Made by a program: the position numbers and the translations under genes
Part shown: positions 21,401-32,379 of the stretch, piece after piece
Layout: every line of letters begins with the position of its first letter
Numbering within the stretch: the stretch's first letter is position 1
Notes under the pieces: model-generated
Databases searched by the model: none
Seen by the model: the letters and a program-made list of their open reading frames with translations, nothing else
Told to the model about the DNA's origin: nothing
DNA from: Siphonodentalium dalli
Lineage: Eukaryota; Mollusca; Scaphopoda; Gadilida; Siphonodentaliidae
Assembly: GCA_032622095.1 (NCBI GenBank)
Contig: CP136069.1
Span: 128,629,123 to 128,693,122, forward strand
DNA: 64,000 bases
Direction: 5' to 3'

Positions 21401-24400
21401 CAAACTAGGAATCACTTGCTTTACAATGTGCCAATGGTTTGTTTGGCGTCTGAAATTAACAGAGAGTGGTGGCATGTCTTTTGCACGTTTAAACATCAAA
21501 ACTACTATTAACCAATCATGGCCCAGAATTGTTTTAATTCTCTCCTGCACATTGGCCCAAACCCGTTGGAATGCGCTACCAATCGAATTACTTCACTGTA
21601 TAACCTATAAATTCGCGGTTACCACTTACCGTGTACTTTAAATATACTTACTGCATTAACATCGACATCTACTTTGATAAACACGACATCTGTGTTATCT
21701 TCCGCCATTTTCTGAGGAAAGATAATATTATATCAAGTGACAAATTTTGAATGGGGATTTCCATGCAAATCTCCGTAGCTAAAGTTATATATGACGCAGT
21801 TGTCTGGGAACTAAAGCAGTCATATTTCATTAAATGGGGGAAAAACCAAGAGGAACTTAGGAATTCGGCCACATAACGTTCGATGGCCCGTAGCGTCTGA
21901 ATACATTATGTGACCTAATTCCTAAGCTCGGAGGCTGGTCTATCTCACTTAAAGGCCCACTTAATTTTTGAACCCCCAGATCACATTATATAAAATGCAT
22001 GCCATGCTATATACCATTTGAAAGAGGAAGCTCCAAAACTTCGTATTTTCAACTTATGCGATGTAATAAACTGTGAACATGTTGTATTTGTTGAGAAACC
22101 GACGTGTGTGCTGTGCTCAAATTTCAACACAAAGTATATAATATTAAATGGAAGGGCAATAACTATATATATTTAGATATAGCGTTATTCCCCTTCCATT
22201 GAAAATAAACAAACGTTTGAATGTTGTTGCATTCTGGGAGCAATAACGGGGATAGGATTTTATGATTTTAGCTATTGTATATTACTCTAGATATGGGCAC
22301 CTTCTGAGACACAGACCTTCCAAATGGCGATGAATTCTAGTATTTTAATCATATTTTATGGCATATATAGTTATTAAACCGTATATCAACGCACTATACA
22401 AAAAATTATAGGTGACTCGAAAATTAAGTGGGCCTTTATTTTTTGCGAAACGATTTTTTGTTTTGCCCTACGTCAATTTTACGAACACAAATATCTATAT
22501 TTAGTCGTTAATGTATCCGGGAGTTGTTTTATATGTTAAAGACATATTATGGACTTGTTCGGGCGTGTCAAACTGATGTTAGTATTCAGGCGCTATGCCA
22601 ACTGGAGGAATACAGCATTCTACTGACATCGGTAGAAAATCTCAGAGAAATCGACCATAACATCGTATGAACTATGCGCAATTGTAAATATTTACGTCTC
22701 GATTCGGGACGCAACTATCGGCGATAAACCAACGCAAATGATTTCGCCATCAAGAACACGTACGGGCTAATTTGTATATGTTACTAAAAGCAATATTATG
22801 TGTCGGCATGATCGTGTCAATATGTTAAGAATGTTATCATTATATTATATTGTATGCCCCACTTATAAGATTACAGTCAGGCCATGTACCTTTATATGCA
22901 TGGAGCTCATTACAACGCGTCAAACATGGTCAGCATTCATGGGAAGATTGTCGGGCAGATGAAAATTCAAATATGCGCCAGTGAGAGCAAATTTAAGGTA
23001 TTATTGAGTAAGTTATATTTGGCTGAGAATGATGCATGATTCGAAATGATACCTGTATAATAGATATTGGTTTCATAAGGTTTCCGAACGTTTTCTTTTA
23101 TATTTTAAGTGGCAATATACAAAAGTCATGTTCGTGTCTAACGTGTCAAACTGATCGGTCCGATCCCTCCATGATCTCAGTCGCCAAAGCGACCTCCGAA
23201 CGAGCGAATTGCAAACAAAAAAACCTATATAGCAATAAATAATCCATCACACTGGCATATATTTTGTTAGAAGTTATCTCTTAAGTACCGACATCGACTC
23301 CTGTATGTACATACATTGCACATGGATATTGAGTGACAAACGCCCGAGCATAAACTCCTCCCCCAATTCAAAAGAAACACTCCCATATACGCGAAGAAAC
23401 AACATCAATACTGGGCGAAAAAAATCGACCGAATAATAAAACCCACCAAACTAGGTTTTAGAAAAACCTGGGGTAGGGTGGTTTAACTTTGATGTTTTTT
23501 CAAAGTATCTTTAAAAGTATATTTTCGAGACGAGGCGTATGGTATTGATTCGTTGTCATTGTCCATACCTCGAATTTTGGCGCAACCATCCTGCATGGCG
23601 GGCACCATGTTGCAGTGAAATCGACTACCACAAGCTTGTCACCAGCGCCCCTCAGCACTTCGTCGAACTCTGTCTGAAATTGTAAGAAATTTGAATCTGA
23701 AAAATGTTGTTCCAGGGACGTGGCGACAGGGTGTGGATGGGGGTTGGTGCATGTATACTTCATGTCTGACACAACCTTAGTGGGAAATTTCAAACCAAAA
23801 TTATGTTGAATTTGTTGTGACAGTTTGATAACCATTATTTAGCACATGTGCAATAAGCGAGATCACTGAGTCGCGGCCGTATTGGATTCATCCAGCCACG
23901 TTCCGTGGTTTCAGAGATTCACCCAGCCCCGGTTCCGTGGTTTTAGTGCGACAGGTAAAAGTTCTGGAGTAGCATTTCCATATATGGAGCTTTTGAATAT
24001 TCGTGACTTCCATATATGGAAATGCGATACTTTGACCTGTAGCACTAAAGCCACGGAACCGGGCCTGGTGGATCCAATATGGCTGCGAGTTAGTGACATG
24101 ACGTATTTGGGTTTTTTTAAAGTCGAATATATTCCTACTTTTGGTCAAATATTTGGACTGAAATTACTATCAGTTGGAATTTCCAACCATATATGGGGGA
24201 GATATAGGGCGGACATTTCCAACAGTTGAAAAAATTTGTATCATAGCTAGTACCAGTTGCAAATTCCCAAAGTGGACCTACGCAGTGGAGACCGGCCTCG
24301 ATCTTTTTAGCCGCGTTCCTGTGAGGTTCGGTCGCGGGAATCCGCTTCTCAGTTGTTTTCCATCCGTTCCCGGTGTGTGTTTTAGCGAAAGTTTCTTTGC

Positions 24401-27400
24401 TGTCGAATATCAAAGTCGAAACGGAAGTCATTTAAAAGCAATTATTCTATTATTCTTTATATCATCAGTTGGATCATATGTCATTAGTCATAACTTCGGT
24501 CCCGTGTTATTATGAAAGAATTCTCGAACAAAGCCGAATCTTTATATACGAATATTGGAAGAAATGTCATTATTTTCATTTATCGGCCATCACACTTGTT
24601 TGACTTTGATTCAATGTTGATCGGCGTTAATACTGCCCACACAGTTCATCTCCAAATGAAATAGACATGTGTCAATTTAAGGAGTATTGTGCATTCATGT
24701 TAGCGTCGATATATAGAGGGTCTGCGTTAGGGTGAAATTTCCAGATGCACCCGATATCTGGATTCCACTGCATGGTGTTAGCCTACTCGTTCTCTTGTGT
24801 TATCAATGCATTGATGTTACTAAATTGTTCGTATTTACTTCCTATGTTTTTCTTAGGGTCTATAAGGCCTAATGTTAATTAAATTATTCAACAATAATTC
24901 TTGATATATATAATGTTCTTGAACATATTGTTGTTTCACTTAATGGTGGTCTATCTCTTCATCACAGTTGTTGGAAATTATTATCAAAATCCAATGATAA
25001 ATACGCACACCATTACTTCAATAATAATAGTCTATATTATTATTAAAGTAATGGTATGTGTACTTATCAGCGGATTTTGATAAAATCTTCCAACAACTGT
25101 GCTCTTCATAAACACGTGTTATATGGTTTACAGGGCATAACATAATATACATGAGTCGAAGACACATGCATGTCCGGAAATCCTTCTATCAATTAATATT
25201 GATTTTAAATCGATATGTTCTTACATAAATGCGATAATCAAGTGGGAAATTTTTTCGTTACTATTTTTAGAATGTTTTGATAGTGTTATCGAGCATGGTA
25301 TAAGCTCCGAACGAACGCCAACTGCATGATTGTATATTACAGCATAAAATTCGAAATAAAATCAATATTAATTGATAGAAGAGTTTCCAGGCAGGGGTCA
25401 TAGGTTCATATTTATTATTTTATACACAGTAAACTATATAACACTTGTTATAGGAAGAGATAGGCCATCTTTGGGGAGAAACCCCATTCGATAATTTTTC
25501 CAAAAATCCCAATTTCAAACTATCAATTTGAAGGTGCAAATTATTATCATCTGTACCATATATACTATATAATATAATCTATGTATGCTTTAATACTATA
25601 TAACAGCCCATGTTCACCCTCACATTATGAGAGATACGTTCTAATTAGAGTGGTTTAAACGAAATAGAACAACAATTTTCAAGGCCTGTTGTTGGAGACT
25701 TTGAAAGGATGTGCAACAAACGCACTGCATTATTTAGCTTATCAACAACCCAAATAAGGTATGCGCTCAGTTTACTATCTGAAATCATGAATGTCTGCGA
25801 CAAAATAAATAACACATTTTTCATTGCATATGTTTTATTTTTTTATTTTTTGGTTGCCATTTGGAGAACTAAGTTTCTGTCGTGTGAAGAAACAAAACAA
25901 TATAAATATTATTCAACCACGTTTGCCATAATCTGACCGTCATAACACTCAATACTGAATCATCTTTTCAGACATTATGATCCTACAAAAAAATAGCCTT
26001 CTTAACAAGCCACCAAATAGTATGTATGTCATTCGCAAAATAAGGTCCACAGAGGGTGAATTTAGTGACGCTATCCCACCAGGCATGCTATCGATCGTCA
26101 CCAAATTCACCATCTTGGAACCGCATTTTGCTCAGGCCTAAACTGTTATGGGAGACCTGCGATCAGATTGAATATCGCCAGTTGATGTTCACCCATTCGT
26201 CACCTCGATTATGCATTTTATCTTCTGCAAATTAGGGGATATAGAAACTTCCAGCACGGAAAATGTATCTAAAAATAATGTTAATATGAGACTGTAGACA
26301 CTTCCCAGATTATGAGGCCTGAGCATAACGAGGTCCCCCGAGGGTGAATTTGGTTATGCTTGTATATATACGCTGTGCGGGATAGCATCACTAAATTCAC
26401 CCTCTGGGGACCCCATTTTGCAAATGACACACACTATTTGCAGACTTGCTTCTTAATATCATAAGTTTTATAGTTTAAAGGCCCACTTAATTTTCGAATG
26501 ACCAGATTACATTATACACAACATATCCCACATTATATACCATTTGGATATGGAACATCTGTGGCCTTGTAGTGTCCACCAAGTGATAGAGATTCTCATA
26601 TTCATTCCAAGACTACCCCCTTGTCAACCCAGAATGCATCAGAATTCAAACTAAGAGATAGAGTTATTCCCCTTCCATTGGTAATAATAGACTTTATAGT
26701 ACAGTCCGGATCACAATTAATCACAGAACACACCTCGGTATCTCGACAAAAACAATATTTTCCCAGTTTATTCGACCGAGCAGTTGACAATACAATGTTT
26801 TGGAGCTTCCTCTTTCAAATGATATAATATGGAATATGTTGTATATAATGTGATCTGGTTGTTCGAACATTAAGTGGGTCTTTAAGGAAATCACTTGCTC
26901 GTAGTGAATCCACCATTGGTCACTCGGAGATCAAAGCTGAGAAGTTGAATATATGTTTAGTAATAATTATGGTTGCAGCGGGGTAATTCCGATTTGGTAT
27001 ATGGCTCCAGCGGGGTAATTCCTAAAATAAAAATAGCAACAAAGCCGGGTGCTGAATCGCAGCAGCTTGGAATCGCAACTAACACGGGGTCGCACCTGCC
27101 CCGTGAAAACTGGTTCGCATTCAGTTTTGGACACAGTGCGCATTCGCCAATGTCACGTTCGTTTCAGATCGAGAAAATAGGTCAACGTCGATAAGCGGCA
27201 TTTTAGGCAGACGAAGTCTAGATTAACCCTTTACCCAACAGAACGGCCCTGTGCCAATGCATTCTCTTATATATGCGAGTCGACCATATGTCGCCTCGCA
27301 TATATAAGAGAATGCATTGGCTTAACATATTAAAAATTATAAAATTGTTAAAGAATGTAAGAAAAAATGGTAAAAAGTGTTAAAAAAGATTTTTTTAGGC

Positions 27401-30400
27401 CAATGCATTCTCTTATATATGCGAGGCGACCTATGGTCGACTCGCATATATAAGAGAATGCATTGGCACAGGGCATAACTGTAACCATCACAATGTGGTC
27501 AATGAGCCGGTTCCAATGATATCCATATTTGTATGGTTTTATTAAGACAGACCCAAGATAATTTAGTTAGGCTGTTGCAGCTTTATTTGGCCGTTTTTGG
27601 CCGGTTTGTCGGGTAAAGGGTTAATCTACATTTGATGCTACAGTAATTCTCCAAATGACTCAATGCTATCGAGTTAATTTGAGGCTTTAGTTGAAAACTG
27701 TGTACTTGTCATATATCGATTACTCAAAGCATTTCCAATTTGTGGGAACTTGTCCGACTGATTACAATTAATACACACCAATCACGTGTGTATATGTTTG
27801 GGCGTATGGCGAGTTTCTTACAATTCCTCACTCTGAGACCACCGCCTAAGTCACAAGAGACGCCTCTTTTAATGAGTCGAAAATGCTTACGTTGTCATTT
27901 TTGTTCGCATCCGATCAAATGCCCCAGTTCCGAGCCCATGCCTTGTCATTTAGCCGCAGATTTTGCATCAGTAAACACATTCTTCGCAGTCATTTCGACA
28001 CATTTCCTATTGCTAGTTGTGGTACAGTAATAGCAACACCACATATCATTGGTTACTCGTGATCAATTTCATTTCAATTTCAGAGTTTATTTTACCTAAA
28101 CTTTGATTTATCCTTTTTTCAGAATTTACTATGGGGTGGAAGTATCGTCGATTTCAATGGAGGATTCAGAAATATTTCTGAACCTGTCCTGCATGCTATT
28201 GGCAATCAACTGAAATAAACGCCTCTCCTCTGGCTACAAGCAATCACACCAGTCCGAACCCATGTGCCTATTCAAAATATGCACCGGGGGCCTATCAGAT
28301 TTTGCAGAATGCGAACCTTATAGCATACGAAAATCACTGGGGCATGTGACTTACTAATAAAAGACGCATATATGGTGTGAATATCTTTGGAATATCTGAC
28401 ATTTCATATCGGATTAGGACAAGCAGGAATCATCTCAATGAAATATTTCCGAGAATAAGCTGGGAAAACAGACATTGAGAATATAATCTGATCACACATC
28501 TGATCGGTTCGATATTTCGAAGTTTGGTCCACTTATATTGATCAAATCAATGGCTAGTATTGTTAACCATAGCAACAGCTATCGATCTATATACGATCAT
28601 TTTCTGCAATGTCTTGTCCGTTTCTCGTGAAAATGCAAGAGCGCACCGTGACATTGGCGAACTCGCACCGTGTCCAAAACTGAAGCGAACCAGTTCTCAC
28701 GGGGAAGGTGCGACCCCGTGAACTTTACAAAAGTGACTAAAAAGTCATCATGAATACATACGATAAGTAGGTTTCGCGAAGTATATGGATGTATAATATC
28801 TATCATTTACATTTATTTTGCATTCTAAAAACCGTACTTACATTCAACATAACTAAAATACTGTTATAATGTTGATCAAAATTTGTTGGCACTGTCGACT
28901 ATTTACAAACGGATGATACACCAGAACTGTGACCTTTGTCGATGGGTTGGGTATAATTTAGAAATCGAACCCGATAGGAGTGAAATTCTCCGAAATCGGC
29001 CGTCTTGTAGTCGCCGCCAAATGGTTTCGCTTTAAAATAACCCCATGCAGTCCATATAGAAGTATCATAGTATTGAACTCAACGCTTGTGCATCAGTCAT
29101 ATTAGTAAACTTGTGATTTACTTTATTTATGTCGTCAAAGAAACGGAGACGAATGCTTTTGTAAATAGGACACTTTAAAATAAAATGTTCCTCGGTTTCC
29201 GTTTCCAATCCACACTTTCTGCATATTCTCTCGTCTACATGAATCTTCGGTTGTTTATGGCGCCCTTTTTCAATTTCTAGAGTATGATTGCTAATCCGCA
29301 ATGACCGAAGTGTGTGGGCGCACCCACTTCGTCACACGTTATGGCTTGGTGAATTTGAAAAATTATTTCACATTCAATACGTGTTCAATGTGCCAATCTG
29401 CTGGAGTGCATACAGCCACTATAAGTCTTGACAAAACTGATGATGAGTCGGAAAATTTAAATTTAGACACACATTGTTCAAATGCAGAAATATCGTGGTA
29501 TATGGTTTAGCATTGTATGGCCAAGCCCACAAATAACTGTCTGACATTTTTTAGTCGCTTGACCTAGTTCTGTACTCGTTTCTTGGAAACATGATAGGGC
29601 GACGAAAACACCCACGCTTATATGACATATGTATGCCCATCCGTGTGATATACCTAACACTCTCCTTACCGGCATCCAATGTGACCTTCCGTCGTGCAAT
29701 AATGAATATTCCCACAGCTGTCAATCAAATAATTATTAGCATGTAATTATTTTCTACCAATCAGCGACTGGTCCGGTCGCTTGCTGCATTGAGAATTCTT
29801 CGATCGCTCTATATATTTTTTTATATCCAATGATACTTTCAGTGTTAAATTGCCTACTTTCAAAAACTTTTTAGTTGTCAATTCACAATTTTCTGAAATG
29901 TCAATTTGTGCCAATAATACAATATGGGGAGTTTTTGTCGGTCCGCTCGAGGTGGTATATAATAAATAGTTGTTTTATATAAATCTAAATCCAGCGCTGT
30001 CTTGGCTGTGGTCAGGGTGGAACAAGATCCGACCCTTATATATACCATTTAAATTATTAAACCCATTTCTATAATAATGATATACAACGGTTGACGTGTG
30101 TCGTGTATATGTAACGACCAATAATTGGAACGGGCGGGGCGGGACGGGACTGGACGGGCCGGACGAGACGACTCGGGCCGGAATACCTGACTATTATACC
30201 TGAGACAACTCGGGCCGAAGCCGAACATCTCGCCCCGGCATTATTCCTGGCCGACTGTCTCAGGTGTCAAACGGTTTCATCAGATTAGAGTTATTGACAT
30301 AACAACAGCCGTTCCTGTTACGAGCAGTGTGTGCGAACTGCGACGTGAGAAATTGTTCACGTCCGATAAATGCTACGGTTCCGGTACGTAAATGCTATGG

Positions 30401-31529
30401 TTCACAGGCGAAAAAGACCAATGATGTCAACAAAAGACAGAAAAATGGTCAGTTAATGGATATAAAACAGTTCTCCTCATATGAGTTTTTACATTACATG
30501 TTATTAGAATCATTGCTTCCAATAATAAATGTGTATTGAGACAAGCTTCACAGTTAATTATAAATTAAAAGCATTTATCGCCAATCGATCGACGACTGGT
30601 GCGCAGTGAGTGCCACGAAATGTCACCACGCATATATAAAAATACCTAACTCACGATCGACGACTGCATGGTGCGCAGTGAGTGCCATGAAATGTCACCA
30701 CGAATACAGAAAAATACCTAATTCACGATCGAGTTTGATTATCGAGCGCTATGGTACCACACAACAGCCTGATCAGTTGCACATAAATCACCATTTGGTG
30801 CGGGTTTTAAGAAGCACATGTATGCTACGGTTCGCTCAAATCAATCGCTACGGTTCGTATGTACCATATTTTGATAGGCTATACGGTTCCTACCTTGGAA
30901 TATCATTTTCTTTTGGACTTTTGGAATAATTTTCCAATGTGTTGGCACTGCAATGGGTTTCTATTGCATATTATTTTAAATGTTAACCATTATAAGTTAG
31001 TTGGGTGTCTGACCAGCTAGGTGGCACATGTGACATTTTTGACTGGATAATTAATGCAAACCGTGCGCCTCCCCCTTAAAGGGGTATTTTACACTAAATC
31101 CGGCCATGTATGGGAACATCTCCTTTTATTCTCAAAAGAATATATGCAACAAATGAATGAATTTAGTGCAAAATACACCCATGTTCTCTATGAATGATGC
31201 AAACAACATTGGTAATACTAATGAAAATAGATTTATGACTCCAGCCATTTTTTCATTTTAATTATAATTACCATGTTGTTTGTATCTTTCATAGAGTACA
31301 TGTGTGTGTTTTGCACTAATCAATGGCTCAAATTCATTCACTTGTTACATATATATTATGTTTAGTATAAAAGGAGATGGTCACATAAATGGCCGGATTT
31401 AGTGTACAGCCCCCCTTAACCTTTAAGTACATGTGCATATATCTCCTTCTAGTGAGAATGACTAATTTGAAGAACCCTTGTCATAACAAATTTAAATCAA
31501 CTTACCGCGGTTGCTATTTCCTTCACCAT
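18393..31529 (-). CDS. txn: Thioredoxin gene, four of five expected coding exons
   Basis: A small cytosolic dithiol-disulfide oxidoreductase that keeps protein thiols reduced with thioredoxin reductase and NADPH. Coding exons are 31529-31506, 23673-23569, 21711-21652 and 18458-18393, with GT-AG borders and all joins in phase 0, giving 85 residues. The start MVKEIATA is followed by [12 protein letters not shown], the active site WCPPC (near residues 30-34), [10 protein letters not shown], and [11 protein letters not shown] with the conserved cis-proline. Exon lengths of 8, 35, 20 and 22 codons match the animal gene structure as I remember it. The last ~20 codons (usually a V..F.GAN..L motif) were not found. 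The family motif is WCGPC; proline in place of glycine is unusual and is typical of nucleoredoxin/tryparedoxin. Introns of 7.8, 1.9 and 3.2 kb are full of transposons. The family call is firm; an intact gene is not proven. Confidence 0.85.
18529..19240. mobile_element. Family C inverted-repeat element in thioredoxin intron 3
   Basis: ATAAGCGAGATCACTGAGTC at the left is matched inverted by GACTCAGTGATCTCGCTTAT at the right. The arms extend about 65 bp through TATTGGATTCATCCAGCCCC and the CCGCGG-containing region. The interior carries TTTTGAATATTCATGAATTC and two copies of ACGCTCTTTAT (18905, 18947). Confidence 0.75.
19356..19647. mobile_element. TA-flanked element, family A copy 2
   Basis: AAGGTACTCAATCCGAT and its inverted copy bound the element, with TA at 19354-19355 and 19648-19649. 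It lies in intron 3 of the thioredoxin gene. Confidence 0.8.
19767..21021. mobile_element. hAT-type non-autonomous element
   Basis: The ends TAAGGACCGACGAA and TTCGTCGGTCCCTA are flanked by exact 8-bp duplications CCGGGTAC (19759-19766 and 21022-21029). Subterminal GATTCGATTCGA arrays (about 19785-19870 and 20925-21000) are typical hAT transposase-binding repeats. No transposase frame was recognised inside. It lies in intron 3 of the thioredoxin gene. Confidence 0.85.
21022..21479. other. Intronic stretch, nothing recognised
   Basis: Only short frames are present; no repeat borders were seen. Confidence 0.3.
21480..21641 (+). pseudogene. Non-LTR retrotransposon C-terminal remnant
   Basis: The end of an open frame reads [18 protein letters not shown], which fits the W-N-x-L-P motif found near the end of many LINE polymerase proteins. 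No reverse-transcriptase core was found. It is antisense to the thioredoxin gene and ends next to exon 3. Confidence 0.35.
21652..21711 (-). CDS. txn: Thioredoxin coding exon 3
   Basis: The acceptor tctttcctcag and donor gtaagt flank 20 codons including [13 protein letters not shown], the third central strand of the fold. It is in phase 0 on both sides. A retrotransposon remnant ends about ten bases beyond the donor. Confidence 0.85.
21952..22436. mobile_element. TA-flanked element, family D copy 1
   Basis: AAGGCCCACTTAATTTT and the inverted AAAATTAAGTGGGCCTT bound 485 bp, flanked by TA (21950-21951, 22437-22438). A second copy lies at 26478-26882. It sits in intron 2 of the thioredoxin gene. 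Confidence 0.8.
22437..23500. other. Intronic stretch, nothing recognised
   Basis: AT-rich sequence in thioredoxin intron 2. No repeat ends or exons were identified. Confidence 0.3.
23569..23673 (-). CDS. txn: Thioredoxin coding exon 2 (active site)
   Basis: The acceptor ttcttacaatttcag and donor gtatgg flank 35 codons from [13 protein letters not shown] to MVAPKFE. The catalytic pair is in WCPPC (TGG TGC CCG CCA TGC). The open frame extends beyond both splice sites, so a simple ORF view overstates its length. The buried aspartate of VVVDF and the FTATW leading into the active site are both present. Confidence 0.9.
23853..24110. mobile_element. Family C palindromic element in thioredoxin intron 1
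   Basis: It starts ATAAGCGAGATCACTGAGTC like the copy at 18529. It has a palindromic centre around GAGCTTTTGAATATTCGTGAC, with the inverted arm ending at about TGGATCCAATATGGCTGCGAG. A partial duplication of the CATCCAGCC..CGTTCCGTGG segment occurs near 23895-23945. Confidence 0.65.
24111..24962. other. Intronic stretch with fragments of known repeats
   Basis: CAGTTGGAATTTCCAACC at about 24170 resembles the core wording of the hAT element at 53141. The 113-codon frame at 24174-24515 has no recognisable domain. Confidence 0.3.
24963..25101. mobile_element. Hairpin miniature element
   Basis: CACAGTTGTTGGAA with ATTATCAAAATCC on the left is matched inverted by GGATTTTGATAAAATCTTCCAACAACTGTG on the right. 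The inner arms ACCATTACTT.AATAATA pair as well. Confidence 0.7.
25111..25449. mobile_element. Long-TIR element, family E
   Basis: The arms are about 98 bp, from AACACGTGTTATATGGTTTAC to CTATCAATTAATATTGATTTTA, and match inverted at the right. Relatives are at about 49640-49890 and 50140-50275. The interior is about 140 bp of non-coding DNA. Confidence 0.7.
25450..26024. other. Intronic stretch, nothing recognised
   Basis: AT-rich, with a 75-codon frame at 25709-25936 that I do not support as coding. Confidence 0.3.
26025..26432. mobile_element. Inverted-repeat element, family B copy 2
   Basis: It has the same architecture and interior (TTATCTTCTGCAAATTAGGGG, AATGTTAATATGAGACT) as the copy at 15209, with both terminal hairpins kept. 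It lies in thioredoxin intron 1. Confidence 0.7.
26478..26882. mobile_element. TA-flanked element, family D copy 2
   Basis: AAGGCCCACTTAATTTTCGA and the inverted TTAAGTGGGTCTT bound the element; TA flanks both sides. The middle of the element has diverged from copy 1. Confidence 0.75.
27083..28720. mobile_element. Element with ~105-bp TIRs starting CACGGGGTCGCACC
   Basis: About 105 bp at 27083-27190 recur inverted at 28610-28720 (CACGGGGTCGCACCT, GAAAACTGGTTCGCATTC, CATTCGCCAATGTCACG). The interior contains an inserted TTAA element (27227-27620) and a 96-codon frame (27740-28030) with no recognised domain. Flanks aactaa/aacttt are only roughly alike, so the TSD is uncertain. Confidence 0.65.
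27227..27620. mobile_element. TTAA-flanked piggyBac-like element with twin hairpins
   Basis: Ends CCCTTTACCC and GGGTAAAGGG sit between TTAA at 27223-27226 and 27621-27624. Inside are two 69-nt hairpins (27253-27321 and 27399-27467) built on GCCAATGCATTCTC and TATATGCGAG. The second is the reverse complement of the first with one mismatch. It is nested in the long-TIR element at 27083-28720. Confidence 0.8.
28721..29064. other. Stretch next to the LINE remnant
   Basis: The part just below 29065, read on the minus strand, follows the stop codon of the LINE remnant and could be its 3' untranslated end (GCATGGGGTTATTTTAAAGC). The rest is unassigned. Confidence 0.3.
29065..29301 (-). pseudogene. 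Non-LTR retrotransposon (LINE) polyprotein C-terminus
   Basis: The frame reads [16 protein letters not shown], then [20 protein letters not shown], then [10 protein letters not shown]. The pattern R-x-S-x-H-x-L-x-I-E-x-G-R followed by C-x2-C-x9-H-x4-C is the zinc-binding tail of many LINE reverse-transcriptase proteins. It ends at a natural stop (TGA). Upstream frames are closed and no reverse-transcriptase core is present, so it is a 5'-truncated or decayed copy. It lies in thioredoxin intron 1, in the sense orientation. Confidence 0.7.
29302..30585. other. Intronic stretch with a GC-rich patch
   Basis: At 30128-30245 the sequence is unusually GC-rich, with GGGACGGG and ACTCGGGCCG repeats, against an AT-rich background. 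No gene or element ends were recognised. Confidence 0.35.
30586..30732. repeat. Two-unit ~73-bp tandem repeat
   Basis: The unit CGATCGACGACTG...GTGCGCAGTGAGTGCCA...AATACCTAA is present twice and a third copy begins (CACGATCGA). Confidence 0.65.
31080..31415. mobile_element. TTAA-flanked element, family F
   Basis: TTAA at 31076-31079 and 31416-31419 bound ends that share TACACTAAATCCGGCCAT, and the inner arms ATAAAAGGAGATG also pair. A relative lacking both ends lies at about 31845-32055. Kolobok and piggyBac transposons use TTAA; the AGGGG/GGGGG ends do not decide between them. It sits close to thioredoxin exon 1. Confidence 0.65.
31506..31529 (-). CDS. txn: Thioredoxin coding exon 1
   Basis: ATG in the context AAAATGG opens MVKEIATA and is followed by the donor gtaagt-like gtaagttg. 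Eight codons then a phase-0 intron fits the family's first exon. The leader upstream (about 31530-31560) reads through GGAGACGCAAGG. The TATA-like TATATTATAGTATAG near 31575-31595 is a possible promoter but unproven. Confidence 0.75.
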
Positions 31530-31844
31530 TTTTAATTTCCTTGCGTCTCCGTTGTATGATACCGACCCACGACTGATATATTATAGTATAGTCACCAACT
31601 GTCACTATATAATTATGTCTGAATTATAATGCCCCAGCGACTTGTATTTATTTGATGAGGTATCAAGTTTTAGTGTATACGTATAGGCGGATGCATGGAC
31701 GACTATAATTGGTGAAATTCCATAGATTCGCCTGGACGATTTCATTTGATGCGCGAAAAGGTATTTGTTTAATAGCGTATAACAGACTCGACTGGTTTTC
31801 AATGAGGTTTTATTACTCAATAGAATATATGCCATAGATGAATT
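31530..31844. promoter_or_regulatory. Thioredoxin upstream region (putative promoter)
   Basis: This is the stretch immediately 5' of the thioredoxin start on the minus strand. It is AT-rich, with TATA-like sequences. I could not identify a firm promoter element. About 31640-31800 recurs in part at 34500-34740 (TTTCAAGTTTTAGTGT, ATAGGCGGAT, CTGGTTTTCAATGAGGTTTTA), so much of it is a dispersed repeat. Confidence 0.3.
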
Positions 31845-32055
31845 AATTTGAGCCATGGATTAGTACAAAATACACCCATGTTCTCTGTGAACAATGCAAA
31901 CAATATTTGTAATTATAATGAAAATAGATTTATAACTCCAGCCATTTTTTCATTTTAATTACAATTGTTCTTTGTATCCTTCAAAGAGCACATGTGTGTA
32001 TTTTTGCACTAATCCATGGCTCAAATTTATTTATTTGTTCCATATATACAATATA
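31845..32055. mobile_element. Family F element fragment
   Basis: It matches the interior of 31080-31415 (CACCCATGTTCTCT, CTCCAGCCATTTTTTCATTTTAATTA), including the inner inverted arms GAGCCATGGATTAGT/ACTAATCCATGGCTC. The outer ends are missing. Confidence 0.6.
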
Positions 32056-32379
32056 ACAACTTTAATGTGGTGATTATGAAAAATCTGTATATAGGTAACG
32101 CCTATGTATTTGATTATATGTGATATTATTTTCTAGTGAAATAGTGGTTTGAGTAGTATGCAGAATAATAATCAGGCAAAAATTTGCGATCTTCGTAACA
32201 TGGTTCAAGTTACTAATCACTTCGTAACATGGCACGTTACTAATCACATTTAATATCCAATTACGCAAATACCGAGTATGTTTTAATCACATTTAGTCGA
32301 CCATCTCCTGCGACAGGGTCAGCTATATACTTGCCAATATACACACCAGGAGGGTGGATTGCTGAACTAGAATGGCCTC

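Noticed and set aside
24350-24431. [17 protein letters not shown] (minus) as the thioredoxin first exon
   Set aside because: No splice donor follows in a usable position, whereas 31529-31506 gives a perfect eight-codon phase-0 exon.
27740-28030. 96-codon frame as the transposase of the long-TIR element
   Set aside because: No catalytic motif or helix-turn-helix pattern is visible and it is too short.
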